Assembly (NCBI GenBank): GCA_026984895.1
Contig: JALSRF010000221.1
Span: forward strand, 1-13,959
Reading direction: 5' to 3'
DNA length: 13,959 nt
Origin: Paracoccaceae bacterium
GTDB lineage: Bacteria > Pseudomonadota > Alphaproteobacteria > Rhodobacterales > Rhodobacteraceae
Numbering within the stretch: position 1 is the stretch's first letter; each line of letters starts with the position of its first letter. The notes under the pieces were generated by a model. The model was not told the DNA's origin, did not search any database, and saw nothing but the letters and a program-made list of their open reading frames with translations. Positions 1 through 7,434 of this stretch are shown here, in pieces. The position numbers and the translations under genes were made by a program.

Positions 1-34
1 CGCTCTGGCGCCGGGTTGCGGTATCGGGCTTCAC
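1..34 (-). CDS. addA: AddA helicase-nuclease, N-terminal fragment (runs off the left edge)
   Basis: Only the first 11 codons are in the window; they read MKPDTATRRQS from a GTG start. The GTG overlaps the addB stop in a GTGA arrangement, which is typical of translational coupling. The acidic, Gln-containing beginning fits how alphaproteobacterial AddA proteins start just before their Walker A motif, but that motif lies outside the window. AddA is the UvrD-like helicase and nuclease subunit that works with AddB at double-strand breaks. The call rests mainly on position directly after addB. Confidence 0.7.
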   Translation of the reverse strand, partial: MKPDTATRRQS

Positions 35-2991
35 CGGCCCACCTGCGTTACAACCGGTTCGTCGGCATCGTCCCATTCGCCATGGCGGGCGAGGTGATCG
101 TAGTCGCCGGCATGGCGGACCGAGGCCACCGCGCGGCGCGACGTATAGCCCCGTGCCCGGGTATCATAGGCCGAAATCAGCCGGAAGAACTCGTCGCGAA
201 GCACCGCCATGTCGCCCGGAGCGACCGCGACCGGGGTCCAGGCCGTATTCGCGCCCAGCCCGATATGGGCATAGGCCGAGACCCGCCCGCGGCCCAGCCG
301 GGCGAAAGCCCCGCATTCGATCAGCAATGCCTGAAGCGGCAGCTGCTTTTCGAAATAGGCCATTTCCCTGGGCGTGGGCACATGGCCGGTCTTGTAGTCA
401 TAGACCAGAAAGGATCCATCCGGCGCCTGGTCGATACGATCGGGCTGCGCCGTCAGGGTAAAGTCGATCTCTTCGAAGCGGAACGTTGCACGCTCTTCCG
501 TCAGCACCGGCCGGCCGAGTTCCCGCCGGCGCATCTCGCCCTCCAGGAAGTCGTCGGCGATCCGCTCGAGCCCGGCCCTCCAGAGGATGCGCGCCGTCGG
601 CCAGGGGGCCATTTCTTCCAGGATTCGCTGCGCGGTGGCCAGAAGGCAGGCGCGCGCCTCTTGCGGGCCGCGCGACAGATCGACGCTTTCAAGGAATGCT
701 TCCATGATCGCGTGCACGATGGTGCCGCGCATGGGCGCATCGGGGCGAGGCGTCAGCGGATCAAGCCGGCGCAGCCCCAAAACATGTTGCGCGTAAATGG
801 CGTAGGGGTCGCGAACAAGCCGGGTAATCGCCGTTACCGGAAGGCGGCGCGGCCGCGTCCCGAGCGGCGGGCTGGGCGAGGGCCGGGGCTGCGGGTCGCT
901 CCGTTCGGGTGTTTCGAGACGTTGCGCCAGACCCAGCCAGCGGTCGCCGCGCGCGCGCATGTCGGCAAGAAGCTGCGGACCCTGCCCGGGAAGTCCGCCC
1001 AGCAGGTTGGTCAGCCGGTTCAACCAGCGCGAGGGAACGGTCTGCGCCTCGTCGTCGCGGATGGCGCGGCTGAGGCAGACCTCGCGCGCGGCGACCGACT
1101 GCTGGAAATCATGGGCGGCCAGGCCGATGCGCCGCTCCGGGAGCAACAGTCCCACCTGATGGCGCATGTCGCGGTTCAGCCAGGGGTCGGCGGCCGGCAA
1201 TTCGGGCCAGACCCCGTCGTTCAGCCCGCCCAGTATCACCAGTTCGGCCCCCTGCACGCGGGCTTCCAGCGTTCCCCAGATCATGATGCCGGGATGCGGG
1301 CGCACCGGGTCGCGCACGTCCTGCGCGCGCAGGATCGAATGCAGCAGCGGCGCAAATTCCGCGGGCGACAGCTCGCCGCCGTGATGTGCCTCGGCCCGAA
1401 GGTCGTCTATGAGGGCGCGCGCGGCTTCCCCGGCAGCGGCCTGCCACAGCATTTCGCCGCTGTCGCCCGTGGGGCCGCGCACAAGCGCCTCGGCGGTATC
1501 CAGCGTGCGTTTCAGATGCGCTGCCAGGCTGAGCATCGGCGCGTGCTCGTGACCGAAAAGCGTGTCGCCCACCCATTGCGCCCAGGACAGGCGTCGGTCG
1601 CATTTTTCGCTGTCCCGGTCGCTGCGGGCGAAGCTCAGCAGATCGTTGGCACAGGGATAGAGCGGGCCGTGGCGGCGCAGCGACAGCTCAAGCTCGCGCA
1701 CCAGAGACAGATGCGCGGCGCGCCCGCCTTCGCCTGCGGCCGCCAGCGGGTGTTTCAGCAAGACCAGAAGCCGCTCGCCCGACATGCGATGGGTGAACAT
1801 TTCGGCGACATGGCGCAACAGCCGGCCCGGAGGCGACAGGTCCAGCGCATCGCCGGCGCTCGAGTCCGGTTCGATCCGCCAGCGGTCCAGCGCCGCCGTC
1901 ACGCGGCGGATCAGCAGCCGGTCGGGGGTGACCAGGGCGGCGGTTTTCCCGGTTTGCGCCGCTTCGCGCAGGATCAGCGCGATTGCCGCCGCTTCCTGCC
2001 GGCCGGATTGCGCCTCGATCAGGGTCATCGACCGGGTGGCATCGGCAAGATCGGTCAGCCCCGGTCCCTCGATCATCCACTGGCTGGTGACCGGCGCGGG
2101 TCTGAGCGCCAGCGACACCAGCCGGTTTCGCGCCGGATTCGGCACCTCGGCCGCCGGTTCCCAGGGGCGCACCTGTTCCGGGTCTGCCCCGCAGCGGGTC
2201 AGCAGGCGATGGAAACGGAACTGCGGGTGGTCCTCGGAAATGCGCGCATCGTCCATTGTGGCCCACACCCGCGCCGGCAGGTCGAATTCGAAACCGGGAA
2301 GGACCACGGCCCCGCGCGGCAGCGCCGCAACCGCCTGCATGAAACGCGCGGTCGATCCGCGCGAGCCGGTCGATCCGGCCACGATCACCGTCTTTTGCGG
2401 CGGTTCGCAGGCCCATTGCGATGCAAGCCGATCCACCACCCGCCTCAGCCGGGCGGTCGGATCCGGCGCCTCGCCGGACTGCGTGTCGAAATAGCGCTGC
2501 GCAATGGCGATGAATTTCCGGCTTCGCTGCCAATGGCCGGACTGGTCGGCCACGTCCAGCCTGTCCAGGGCCTGGGGCGGCACATCTTCGTCATGCATTT
2601 CCTCGAAAAGTTTCGCCAGGCTGTCCGCCAGGTCGTAGAGCGCGCTGCGCGGGGCAAGGTCGGGTTCCTTGTCGAGAAGCCTTGCCACCAGCCGGGAAAG
2701 TTCGAGCCGACGGCGCAAGGGCGAAACGGGCTTAGGAATTTCGGGGACAACCGGCAGATGCGCAAGATCGGTGATGACCCGGATGCGGGGCAGGAAGCGG
2801 GCCTGCCCGTCGTCGAACAGGGCGGCGATGCGCCGCTGCATGCGCCGGGTATTGACGAACAGCTCCACCCTGGCGAGCGCCTCGGGCGGGCGGTCCGCCA
2901 TCCTGCGCAGGATCCCGGCGACCAGGGCGCGCGGAAAGTCCACCCCGGGCGCGCAGGCGAATATGCGCGGCTCGGACGATGGCTCAAACAT
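31..2991 (-). CDS. addB: Double-strand break repair protein AddB, alphaproteobacterial type
   Basis: The product is 986 aa, the usual size for alphaproteobacterial AddB, the second subunit of the AddAB helicase-nuclease that resects double-strand breaks for RecA-dependent recombination. The N-terminal half resembles an inactive helicase scaffold. The C-terminal third holds a RecB-like PD-(D/E)XK nuclease: a GTIVHAIMEAF helix with its His, then QPDRID around 849-854, YDYKTG around 864-869 with the catalytic Asp and Lys, and the downstream KQLPLQ glutamine motif. The ATG start is chosen because an AGGG lies about 8 nt upstream and the protein begins in the family manner (MFEPSSEPRIFACAPG). The start overlaps the 3' end of tsaE by 8 nt and the stop overlaps addA by 4 nt, so the three genes are probably co-translated. 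The function call is secure. Confidence 0.95.
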   Translation of the reverse strand: MFEPSSEPRIFACAPGVDFPRALVAGILRRMADRPPEALARVELFVNTRRMQRRIAALFDDGQARFLPRIRVITDLAHLPVVPEIPKPVSPLRRRLELSRLVARLLDKEPDLAPRSALYDLADSLAKLFEEMHDEDVPPQALDRLDVADQSGHWQRSRKFIAIAQRYFDTQSGEAPDPTARLRRVVDRLASQWACEPPQKTVIVAGSTGSRGSTARFMQAVAALPRGAVVLPGFEFDLPARVWATMDDARISEDHPQFRFHRLLTRCGADPEQVRPWEPAAEVPNPARNRLVSLALRPAPVTSQWMIEGPGLTDLADATRSMTLIEAQSGRQEAAAIALILREAAQTGKTAALVTPDRLLIRRVTAALDRWRIEPDSSAGDALDLSPPGRLLRHVAEMFTHRMSGERLLVLLKHPLAAAGEGGRAAHLSLVRELELSLRRHGPLYPCANDLLSFARSDRDSEKCDRRLSWAQWVGDTLFGHEHAPMLSLAAHLKRTLDTAEALVRGPTGDSGEMLWQAAAGEAARALIDDLRAEAHHGGELSPAEFAPLLHSILRAQDVRDPVRPHPGIMIWGTLEARVQGAELVILGGLNDGVWPELPAADPWLNRDMRHQVGLLLPERRIGLAAHDFQQSVAAREVCLSRAIRDDEAQTVPSRWLNRLTNLLGGLPGQGPQLLADMRARGDRWLGLAQRLETPERSDPQPRPSPSPPLGTRPRRLPVTAITRLVRDPYAIYAQHVLGLRRLDPLTPRPDAPMRGTIVHAIMEAFLESVDLSRGPQEARACLLATAQRILEEMAPWPTARILWRAGLERIADDFLEGEMRRRELGRPVLTEERATFRFEEIDFTLTAQPDRIDQAPDGSFLVYDYKTGHVPTPREMAYFEKQLPLQALLIECGAFARLGRGRVSAYAHIGLGANTAWTPVAVAPGDMAVLRDEFFRLISAYDTRARGYTSRRAVASVRHAGDYDHLARHGEWDDADEPVVTQVGR

Positions 2992-3484
2992 GCCGGAGCC
3001 CTGCCATGACGCGCTCCAGTGTGGCGGCCCAGCGCCGTTTGTCGCCAGACAGCCGCGCCCGGCGTTCGCCGGCCCCTTGCCCCATGGAAAGATCCACCCG
3101 CAGGGCCTGCGGCGGTGAAAGCGTTCCCAGACGGTCGGGCCATTCCACCAGGCAGATGGCGTTTTCGAATGCCTCGCTCAGGCCGAGTTCGACCACCTCG
3201 CCCGGATCGCCCAGCCGATACAGGTCGGCATGCCAGATCTCGCACACGGTGTCGTCGTAGGTCTGCACCAGCGTGTAGGTGGGCGAGGGAATGTCCTCTG
3301 TCAGGCCGGCGGCCGCCAGTCGCGCGGCGATCAGCGCGCGCGCGAACAGCGTCTTCCCGGCCCCGACATTCCCGGACACAAGGATGACGTCACCGGGACA
3401 AAGCACCCCGGCCAGCGCCTGGCCCAGCGCTGCGGTAGCGTCGGGCGACGAAAGCGAAATCGTCCTGGAAAGACCCTGCGACAT
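2984..3484 (-). CDS. tsaE: tRNA t6A biosynthesis ATPase TsaE
   Basis: The product is 166 aa from the ATG at 3484. TsaE is the small P-loop ATPase that cycles the TsaB-TsaD complex during threonylcarbamoyl-adenosine (t6A37) formation in tRNAs that read ANN codons. Visible motifs are a Walker A, GNVGAGKT at 38-45 (the usual family form is GDLGAGKT), SPTYTLVQTY at 67-76, HADLYR at 85-90 and the VEW motif at 113-115. All are family hallmarks. A TTG 36 nt further upstream would add 12 residues. I prefer the ATG because homologues begin near that point, although neither start has a good Shine-Dalgarno sequence. The gene sits 42 nt after the PAS gene and overlaps addB by 8 nt. The tail of tsaD, encoding a partner enzyme, is at the other end of the window. 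Confidence 0.93.
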   Translation of the reverse strand: MSQGLSRTISLSSPDATAALGQALAGVLCPGDVILVSGNVGAGKTLFARALIAARLAAAGLTEDIPSPTYTLVQTYDDTVCEIWHADLYRLGDPGEVVELGLSEAFENAICLVEWPDRLGTLSPPQALRVDLSMGQGAGERRARLSGDKRRWAATLERVMAGLRHV

Positions 3485-3526
3485 GGCCGGCAGTCTTACC
3501 CGGTTGGCCGGTTGCCGCAAGCGCCA

Positions 3527-5146
3527 TCAAAGCGATGCCTTTTCCGCCGACAGGACCAGCGGCGCGGGCCGCGGCCCCGGGGCGGCCGGTTCGCCCGGCA
3601 CGCGTTCGCCAATGGTGAACCGGATCAGCGTGAACCCGCCGGGGATCGGGGTGAACCGGCATCCCAGCCGCCGCCCGTCCAGCAACCGGGCATCTGCCGA
3701 CCATTCCTTGCGCTCGCCCAGGGTCAGGGCAAATTCCCGTGCGTCGCCCCAGATCGGAGACGGCGCGCTGTGCCGTGTCCAGTGCGTCACGGCCTCGCCG
3801 ATGCCCTGAGGCGTGACCGAGGACGCGGCATCGCATCCCCAAAGCTGGTCATAGGCCCTGTTGGTGGTGATCAGCGCGCCGGCCGGAGAAAACACCGCAA
3901 CGGCCTGTTCGAAGGAATCCAGCACCGCCTGAGTGATTTCGGCCTGCGCATGAAAGGCACGGGTCCGCGCAACCTCGGCGCTCTTGTCCTCGAACAGGAA
4001 GGCAAGCGCGCCGTCCGGGTGCGGCCTGCCCACGACGTGATAGGTCGAACCGTTGGGAAGCGACCAGGTTTCCTCGTAAGAGCCGTCTTCGGCCGCGGCT
4101 TCGAGGTCCTGCATCTGGCGTCGCCAGGAATGATAGTCCTTCGGTTCCGGGATCATGCTGGTGTCGCGCAGGCGGTCGAGCAGAGCATGCAGCGTCGGGC
4201 GCGCGGCCAGAAACTCGGCCGGCAGTCCGGTCAGGTCTCCGAGGGCCGGGTTGAACAGGGTCAGCCGCCGCTGCCGGTCGAAGACGGCAAGCCCGATGGA
4301 CAATTGCGCAAATGTCTTTGTCAGTGTCTGGATGAACTGGTGCAGCGCGGTTTCCGCCTTGACGACCTTGTCGGCAGTGGTGGCAAGGAACAGCCAGTCG
4401 CTGCCCACGCGGGTCTGCGATACCTCGAACCAGCGATCCTCGGCCTCTCCGGGAACACTCAGTTTCAGGCGTCGGGTGCGCTTCGGGTTCGCGTCCTGTC
4501 CGGCCTCGTCCCGGGCGTCGGTTTCCAGTTCGAACAGCCTTGCCGGCGGCCACACCGGCACCTTTCTTTCCGGCGCCAGCGCGCAGGCCAGTTCCACATA
4601 GGCCCGGTTCGCCCATGTGACCGTCCCGTCGCCAGACTGCCGCCAGCACAGGAACGGCGCCGCTTCGGTGGTGGCGCGCAGGACGTCGAGTTCCTGTTGC
4701 AGGGCCTCGTGGTCGAGAATGGCGTGCTGCGTGCGCAGCGACGCGACACTGTCCGCAATCACCGAGACCCGCAGAAGCCCGTTGCGGAATTCACCGATGA
4801 CGCGGGTCGAATCGACCACGCTTCGAATGACGCGCCGGCCCGCCTGAGCGACCTTTTCCAGTTCGCTTTCCAGATCGGGAAAGGCCGGCGCCAGCACCGA
4901 CAACAGGCGCCGAAAGTCCGAGTTCTGCCCGGTTGTGGACAGCAGGAGCCGTTCGCCCGCCTCGGTGGCGTTTACCAGGGTTTCCCCGTCGAAAAGGAAG
5001 GCGGCAATGTCATCCCCGGCGCCGGCAAACACCGTGTCCGGCGCCCGCGCCCGCTGCGCCCGCGAAAACAGCCAGAGGGCGAAAAGAGCACCAAGCCAGC
5101 AGAAGGCAATGAGGCCGCCAATCTGCAAAAGAAACAACGCATTCAT
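3527..5146 (-). CDS. Membrane-anchored multi-PAS-domain protein lacking a kinase domain
   Basis: The product is 539 aa. The ATG start at 5146 has GTGGGGA about 7 nt upstream; a TTG further upstream would add 7 residues but lacks that signal. An N-terminal hydrophobic segment (about residues 4-27) is followed by a basic stretch (SRAQRAR), giving one membrane anchor with a cytoplasmic body. Several PAS-like regions follow, roughly 155-235, 290-390 and 400-510; the last has a PAS_7-like look (FEQAVAVFSPAGALITTNRAYDQLWG). The protein ends after this PAS. There is no H-box, no N/G-box ATPase, and no GGDEF, EAL or methyl-accepting domain, so it cannot be a kinase itself. Homologues occur between regB and tsaE in other Rhodobacterales (recollection). 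It may sense a ligand or act as a scaffold for a separate kinase. Its promoter carries a CtrA-type box and clustered GANTC sites. Confidence 0.8.
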   Translation of the reverse strand: MNALFLLQIGGLIAFCWLGALFALWLFSRAQRARAPDTVFAGAGDDIAAFLFDGETLVNATEAGERLLLSTTGQNSDFRRLLSVLAPAFPDLESELEKVAQAGRRVIRSVVDSTRVIGEFRNGLLRVSVIADSVASLRTQHAILDHEALQQELDVLRATTEAAPFLCWRQSGDGTVTWANRAYVELACALAPERKVPVWPPARLFELETDARDEAGQDANPKRTRRLKLSVPGEAEDRWFEVSQTRVGSDWLFLATTADKVVKAETALHQFIQTLTKTFAQLSIGLAVFDRQRRLTLFNPALGDLTGLPAEFLAARPTLHALLDRLRDTSMIPEPKDYHSWRRQMQDLEAAAEDGSYEETWSLPNGSTYHVVGRPHPDGALAFLFEDKSAEVARTRAFHAQAEITQAVLDSFEQAVAVFSPAGALITTNRAYDQLWGCDAASSVTPQGIGEAVTHWTRHSAPSPIWGDAREFALTLGERKEWSADARLLDGRRLGCRFTPIPGGFTLIRFTIGERVPGEPAAPGPRPAPLVLSAEKASL

Positions 5147-5181
5147 GGCGATTCCCCACTGATTCAAGCAACCGCCGCAGC

Positions 5182-5210
5182 ATGATTCACAAATGTTAAT
5201 TGAGCGTTAA
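5182..5210 (-). promoter_or_regulatory. Predicted promoter of the PAS-domain gene
   Basis: Reading the minus strand, a -35 hexamer TTAACG (5210-5205; 4 of 6 to TTGACA) is followed by a 17-nt spacer and a -10 hexamer AATCAT (5187-5182; 4 of 6 to TATAAT). Transcription would start near 5175, leaving a leader of about 28 nt that contains the GTGGGGA Shine-Dalgarno sequence. The -35 overlaps half of the CtrA-type palindrome and the -10 overlaps a GANTC site. This would let the PAS-tsaE-addB-addA genes be transcribed independently of regB. Confidence 0.5.
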
Positions 5211-5211
5211 C
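5195..5211. promoter_or_regulatory. Predicted CtrA-binding site
   Basis: The sequence gTTAAttgagcgTTAAc matches the CtrA consensus TTAA-N7-TTAAC exactly and on both strands, because each half-site is flanked by the extra C (or G on the opposite strand). It is centred about 57 nt upstream of the PAS start codon and begins 7 nt beyond the regB stop. I noticed no other pair of TTAA half-sites at this spacing in the window. CtrA is the cell-cycle and motility master regulator of alphaproteobacteria; in Rhodobacterales it governs motility, gene transfer agents and cyclic-di-GMP genes. Confidence 0.65.
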
Positions 5212-5217
5212 CGAGTC

Positions 5218-6645
5218 TCATGCCTGGAACGGCTGATTGGCGCCCAGCTTCGATCCGGCGCCATGGGTATCGACACAGAAAACCTCGGCCGGCCAGGAGA
5301 TGTCGACGATGGCGCCGCAACGCGTTCCCGGCTCGGGCTGGAGCGCGTAGGAGTCGTGGGCATTGGCGAAAAGCAGTTCGGCGCCCGAACGCTCCAGCAG
5401 GGTCTTGGCGATGAACAGGCCAAGGCCCATCCCCTTGTACTCGGGTCTTTTCGCCCGCTCGCCGGCCGGCGCGTTGACGGTAATATAGGGATCGCCAATG
5501 CGCCCGATCACCTGCTGCGAAAACCCGCGCCCGTCGTCGATGATCCTGATGGAAACCTGTTCGTCCGTGCAGGAGGCATCGACCCACACCGTGGATTCGG
5601 CGAAATCCACCGCGTTCTGGATGAGGTTTCTCAGCCCGTGGATGATTTCCGGGCGACGCCAGACAACGGGTTTCGGGTTCAGACCGCAGGCGACCGGGTC
5701 GGGGTTGAAGATCACCTTGATGCCGCGGTCAAGATGCGGTTCGGCCGCCTCCTGCAGCAGGGCGCACAGCGGCGTCTGGTGCAGGTGCAGGTCGTCCTTT
5801 CCGGCCCGTCCCATGGAATGAAGGATATCGCGGCAGCGGTCGGCCTGATCGCGGATGAGAATGGCGTCTTCGCGAAGATCCGGCGCCTCCTGCAGATCGG
5901 AAATCAGTTCGCTGCTGGTCAGCTTGATCGTTGCCAGGGGCGTGCCAAGCTCGTGCGCGGTCGCGGCGACGACCCCGGCCAGATCGGTGATCTTCTGTTC
6001 CCGGGCCAGCGCCATCTGCGCGGCCAGCAGGGCCCGCGACATGGTGTTGATCTCGGCGGTGACGCGCCGCGCGTATGCGCCAAGGAAGAATATGCCGACC
6101 ACGATCGCCGTCCAGAACCCGAAAACGTAGATGTCGGGCATCGGCACCACGGCGCCCGAAGCCAGGCGAAGCGGCAGGTGATAGCGCACCAGCAACGATA
6201 TCAGGGCAATGGATGCGGCGCCGATCATTGCCGTAAGCGGGGTGCTCAGCGTTGTCGCCGCGATGGTCACCGGAACCAGGATAAGCAGCGCAAAGGGGTT
6301 GCTGAGGCCGCCGGTAAGAAACAGCATTGCCGACAGCTGCACGGTGTCGAACAGAAGCATGAACGTCACTTCGCGTTCTGACAGGCGCTTGCTTTCGGGG
6401 TAGACGAATATGGCGATCACGTTCGCGATCGCAGCCGCACCGATCGCCATGAAACACAGGCCGAGGTTCAGGTCCAGTCCGAACACGCGCTGCGCCACCA
6501 GCAGGGTGACGATCTGCCCGAAAACGGCGATCCAGCGCAGCACGACGAGCGTGCGCAATCGCACGCCGTTATTGCGGCTGTGTTCGATCAGCGGACCGGA
6601 TTGCGCGATCAGCGGCGCGGCGTTTGTCGGCTTTCGTTGCGTCAA
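5218..6645 (-). CDS. regB: Redox-responsive sensor histidine kinase RegB/PrrB
   Basis: The product is 475 aa from a TTG start at 6645. The TTG is chosen because AAGGGGG lies about 5 nt upstream; the frame stays open to 6711, but that would overlap senC and its promoter. About six hydrophobic segments span residues 30-190 and include GGLSNPF (112-118), matching the quinone-binding GGxxNPF motif of RegB. The kinase core has the H-box HELGTP with phosphorylatable His231, the redox-box Cys271 in RCRDIL, Asn344 in the N-box, DDGRGF (370-375) and GMGLGL (405-410). In Rhodobacter, RegB autophosphorylates under low oxygen or a reduced quinone pool and passes phosphate to RegA. All catalytic and redox residues are intact. 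The gene is divergent from senC-regA. The PAS gene follows 71 nt downstream and has its own likely promoter. Confidence 0.96.
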   Translation of the reverse strand: MTQRKPTNAAPLIAQSGPLIEHSRNNGVRLRTLVVLRWIAVFGQIVTLLVAQRVFGLDLNLGLCFMAIGAAAIANVIAIFVYPESKRLSEREVTFMLLFDTVQLSAMLFLTGGLSNPFALLILVPVTIAATTLSTPLTAMIGAASIALISLLVRYHLPLRLASGAVVPMPDIYVFGFWTAIVVGIFFLGAYARRVTAEINTMSRALLAAQMALAREQKITDLAGVVAATAHELGTPLATIKLTSSELISDLQEAPDLREDAILIRDQADRCRDILHSMGRAGKDDLHLHQTPLCALLQEAAEPHLDRGIKVIFNPDPVACGLNPKPVVWRRPEIIHGLRNLIQNAVDFAESTVWVDASCTDEQVSIRIIDDGRGFSQQVIGRIGDPYITVNAPAGERAKRPEYKGMGLGLFIAKTLLERSGAELLFANAHDSYALQPEPGTRCGAIVDISWPAEVFCVDTHGAGSKLGANQPFQA

Positions 6646-6670
6646 GATACCCCCTTGTCCGGGGAAGCAG

Positions 6671-6700
6671 ATTAGACCATCCTTGCGCCGTTTGGAACAA
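6671..6700 (-). promoter_or_regulatory. Predicted regB promoter
   Basis: On the minus strand, TTGTTC (6700-6695; 3 of 6 to the -35 consensus) and TCTAAT (6676-6671; 5 of 6 to the -10 consensus) are separated by 18 nt. Transcription would start near 6664, giving a leader of about 19 nt with the AAGGGGG Shine-Dalgarno sequence before the TTG start. The whole regB-senC gap is only 65 bp, so the divergent promoters must overlap and are probably co-regulated. Confidence 0.4.
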
Positions 6701-6710
6701 GAGGTGCGCA

Positions 6711-7340
6711 ATGGCCCGCGTTCGAAAGGCCCTTTGGGGCGCGTCCATCGTTGCCGCCCTGGCTGTGGCCGGATGGACCTGGCTTGCGCGAACCGGCGGC
6801 GAAACGGACAGGTTTGCGGCCTGCAGAACCACCGGGATAGCCGAAGGCAGCGCCGCGATCGGGGGGCCCTTTACCCTTGTGGACGAAAACGGGAAGACCG
6901 TGACCGACAAGGATGTCTTCACGAAACCGTCGCTTGTCTATTTCGGCTATACCTTCTGCCCCGATGTCTGCCCGGTTGACAATGCGCGCAACGCCGAAGC
7001 GCTCGATATCCTTCTTGGCCGGGGCTACGACGCGCAGGCGGTGTTCATATCCATAGACCCCGAGCGCGACACCCCGCAGGTGGTGAAGGAGTTCACCGAT
7101 TACCTGCACCCGAAGATGATCGGCCTGACCGGCACGCCACAACAGGTAAAGGCCGCGTCGCAGGCCTTTCGGACCTACTATCGAAAACGCGATTCCGGCG
7201 ACGGCGACTATCTTGTGGACCATTCAACCTTCACCTATCTGGTGCTGCCCGACACGGGCTTTGTCGAGTTCTTCAAACGCGATACGAGCGCCCGGGAAAT
7301 GGCGGACCGCACGGCCTGTTTCATCGACAAATCGAACTAG
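6711..7340 (+). CDS. senC: SCO1/SenC/PrrC family copper chaperone / thiol protein
   Basis: The product is 209 aa from ATG 6711, preceded by AGAGGTG. A short basic N-terminus and one hydrophobic segment (about 8-25) anchor it in the inner membrane with the body in the periplasm. The thioredoxin-like SCO fold shows FCPDVCP with copper-ligand Cys83 and Cys87, and the distal ligand His171 in VDHSTFTY. SCO proteins insert or reduce the CuA site of cytochrome c oxidase. In Rhodobacter, PrrC/SenC also links cbb3 oxidase activity to RegB signalling. The gene lies between regB (divergent) and regA (same strand), 94 nt before regA, as in Rhodobacter. The full ligand set is present, so it should be functional. 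I use senC by synteny; prrC is the R. sphaeroides name. Confidence 0.95.
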   Translation: MARVRKALWGASIVAALAVAGWTWLARTGGETDRFAACRTTGIAEGSAAIGGPFTLVDENGKTVTDKDVFTKPSLVYFGYTFCPDVCPVDNARNAEALDILLGRGYDAQAVFISIDPERDTPQVVKEFTDYLHPKMIGLTGTPQQVKAASQAFRTYYRKRDSGDGDYLVDHSTFTYLVLPDTGFVEFFKRDTSAREMADRTACFIDKSN

Positions 7341-7379
7341 CGCCGCTATCACGGGGAAGGCCCGGGCGCAGTTCGGGGT

Positions 7380-7407
7380 TTGACAGCTTGTTTCACGGCA
7401 ATATGGT
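7380..7407 (+). promoter_or_regulatory. Predicted regA promoter
   Basis: A perfect -35 TTGACA (7380-7385) is followed after 16 nt by TATGGT (7402-7407; 4 of 6 to TATAAT). Transcription would start near 7414, leaving about 20 nt before the regA ATG at 7435 with a GAGGA Shine-Dalgarno sequence. This would let regA be expressed apart from senC. Confidence 0.5.
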
Positions 7408-7434
7408 TGCAGGCAAACGCGAAGAGGACAACCG

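Larger units (their letters stand above)
5150..5217. promoter_or_regulatory. Cluster of four GANTC (CcrM-type methylation) sites
   Basis: GATTC occurs at 5150-5154, 5161-5165 and 5184-5188, and GAGTC at 5213-5217. All lie in the short gap between regB and the PAS gene. At roughly 65% GC I estimate about 0.2 sites would be expected in 68 bp. The site at 5184-5188 overlaps the proposed -10 hexamer. GANTC is the target of the CcrM adenine methyltransferase of alphaproteobacteria, and methylation state in promoters can gate transcription (for example through GcrA in Caulobacter). The sites are directly visible; their regulatory role is inferred. Confidence 0.5.

Noticed and set aside
16..3009. 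A nearly 3-kb plus-strand open frame lying opposite addB, and similar long antisense frames opposite the PAS gene (3230-5185), cls/regA (7393-9675) and ahcY (9937-11730).
   Set aside because: Their products are rich in Arg, Gly, Pro, His and Gln with no domain, the expected look of antisense frames in GC-rich DNA. The opposite-strand genes are clearly recognised families.
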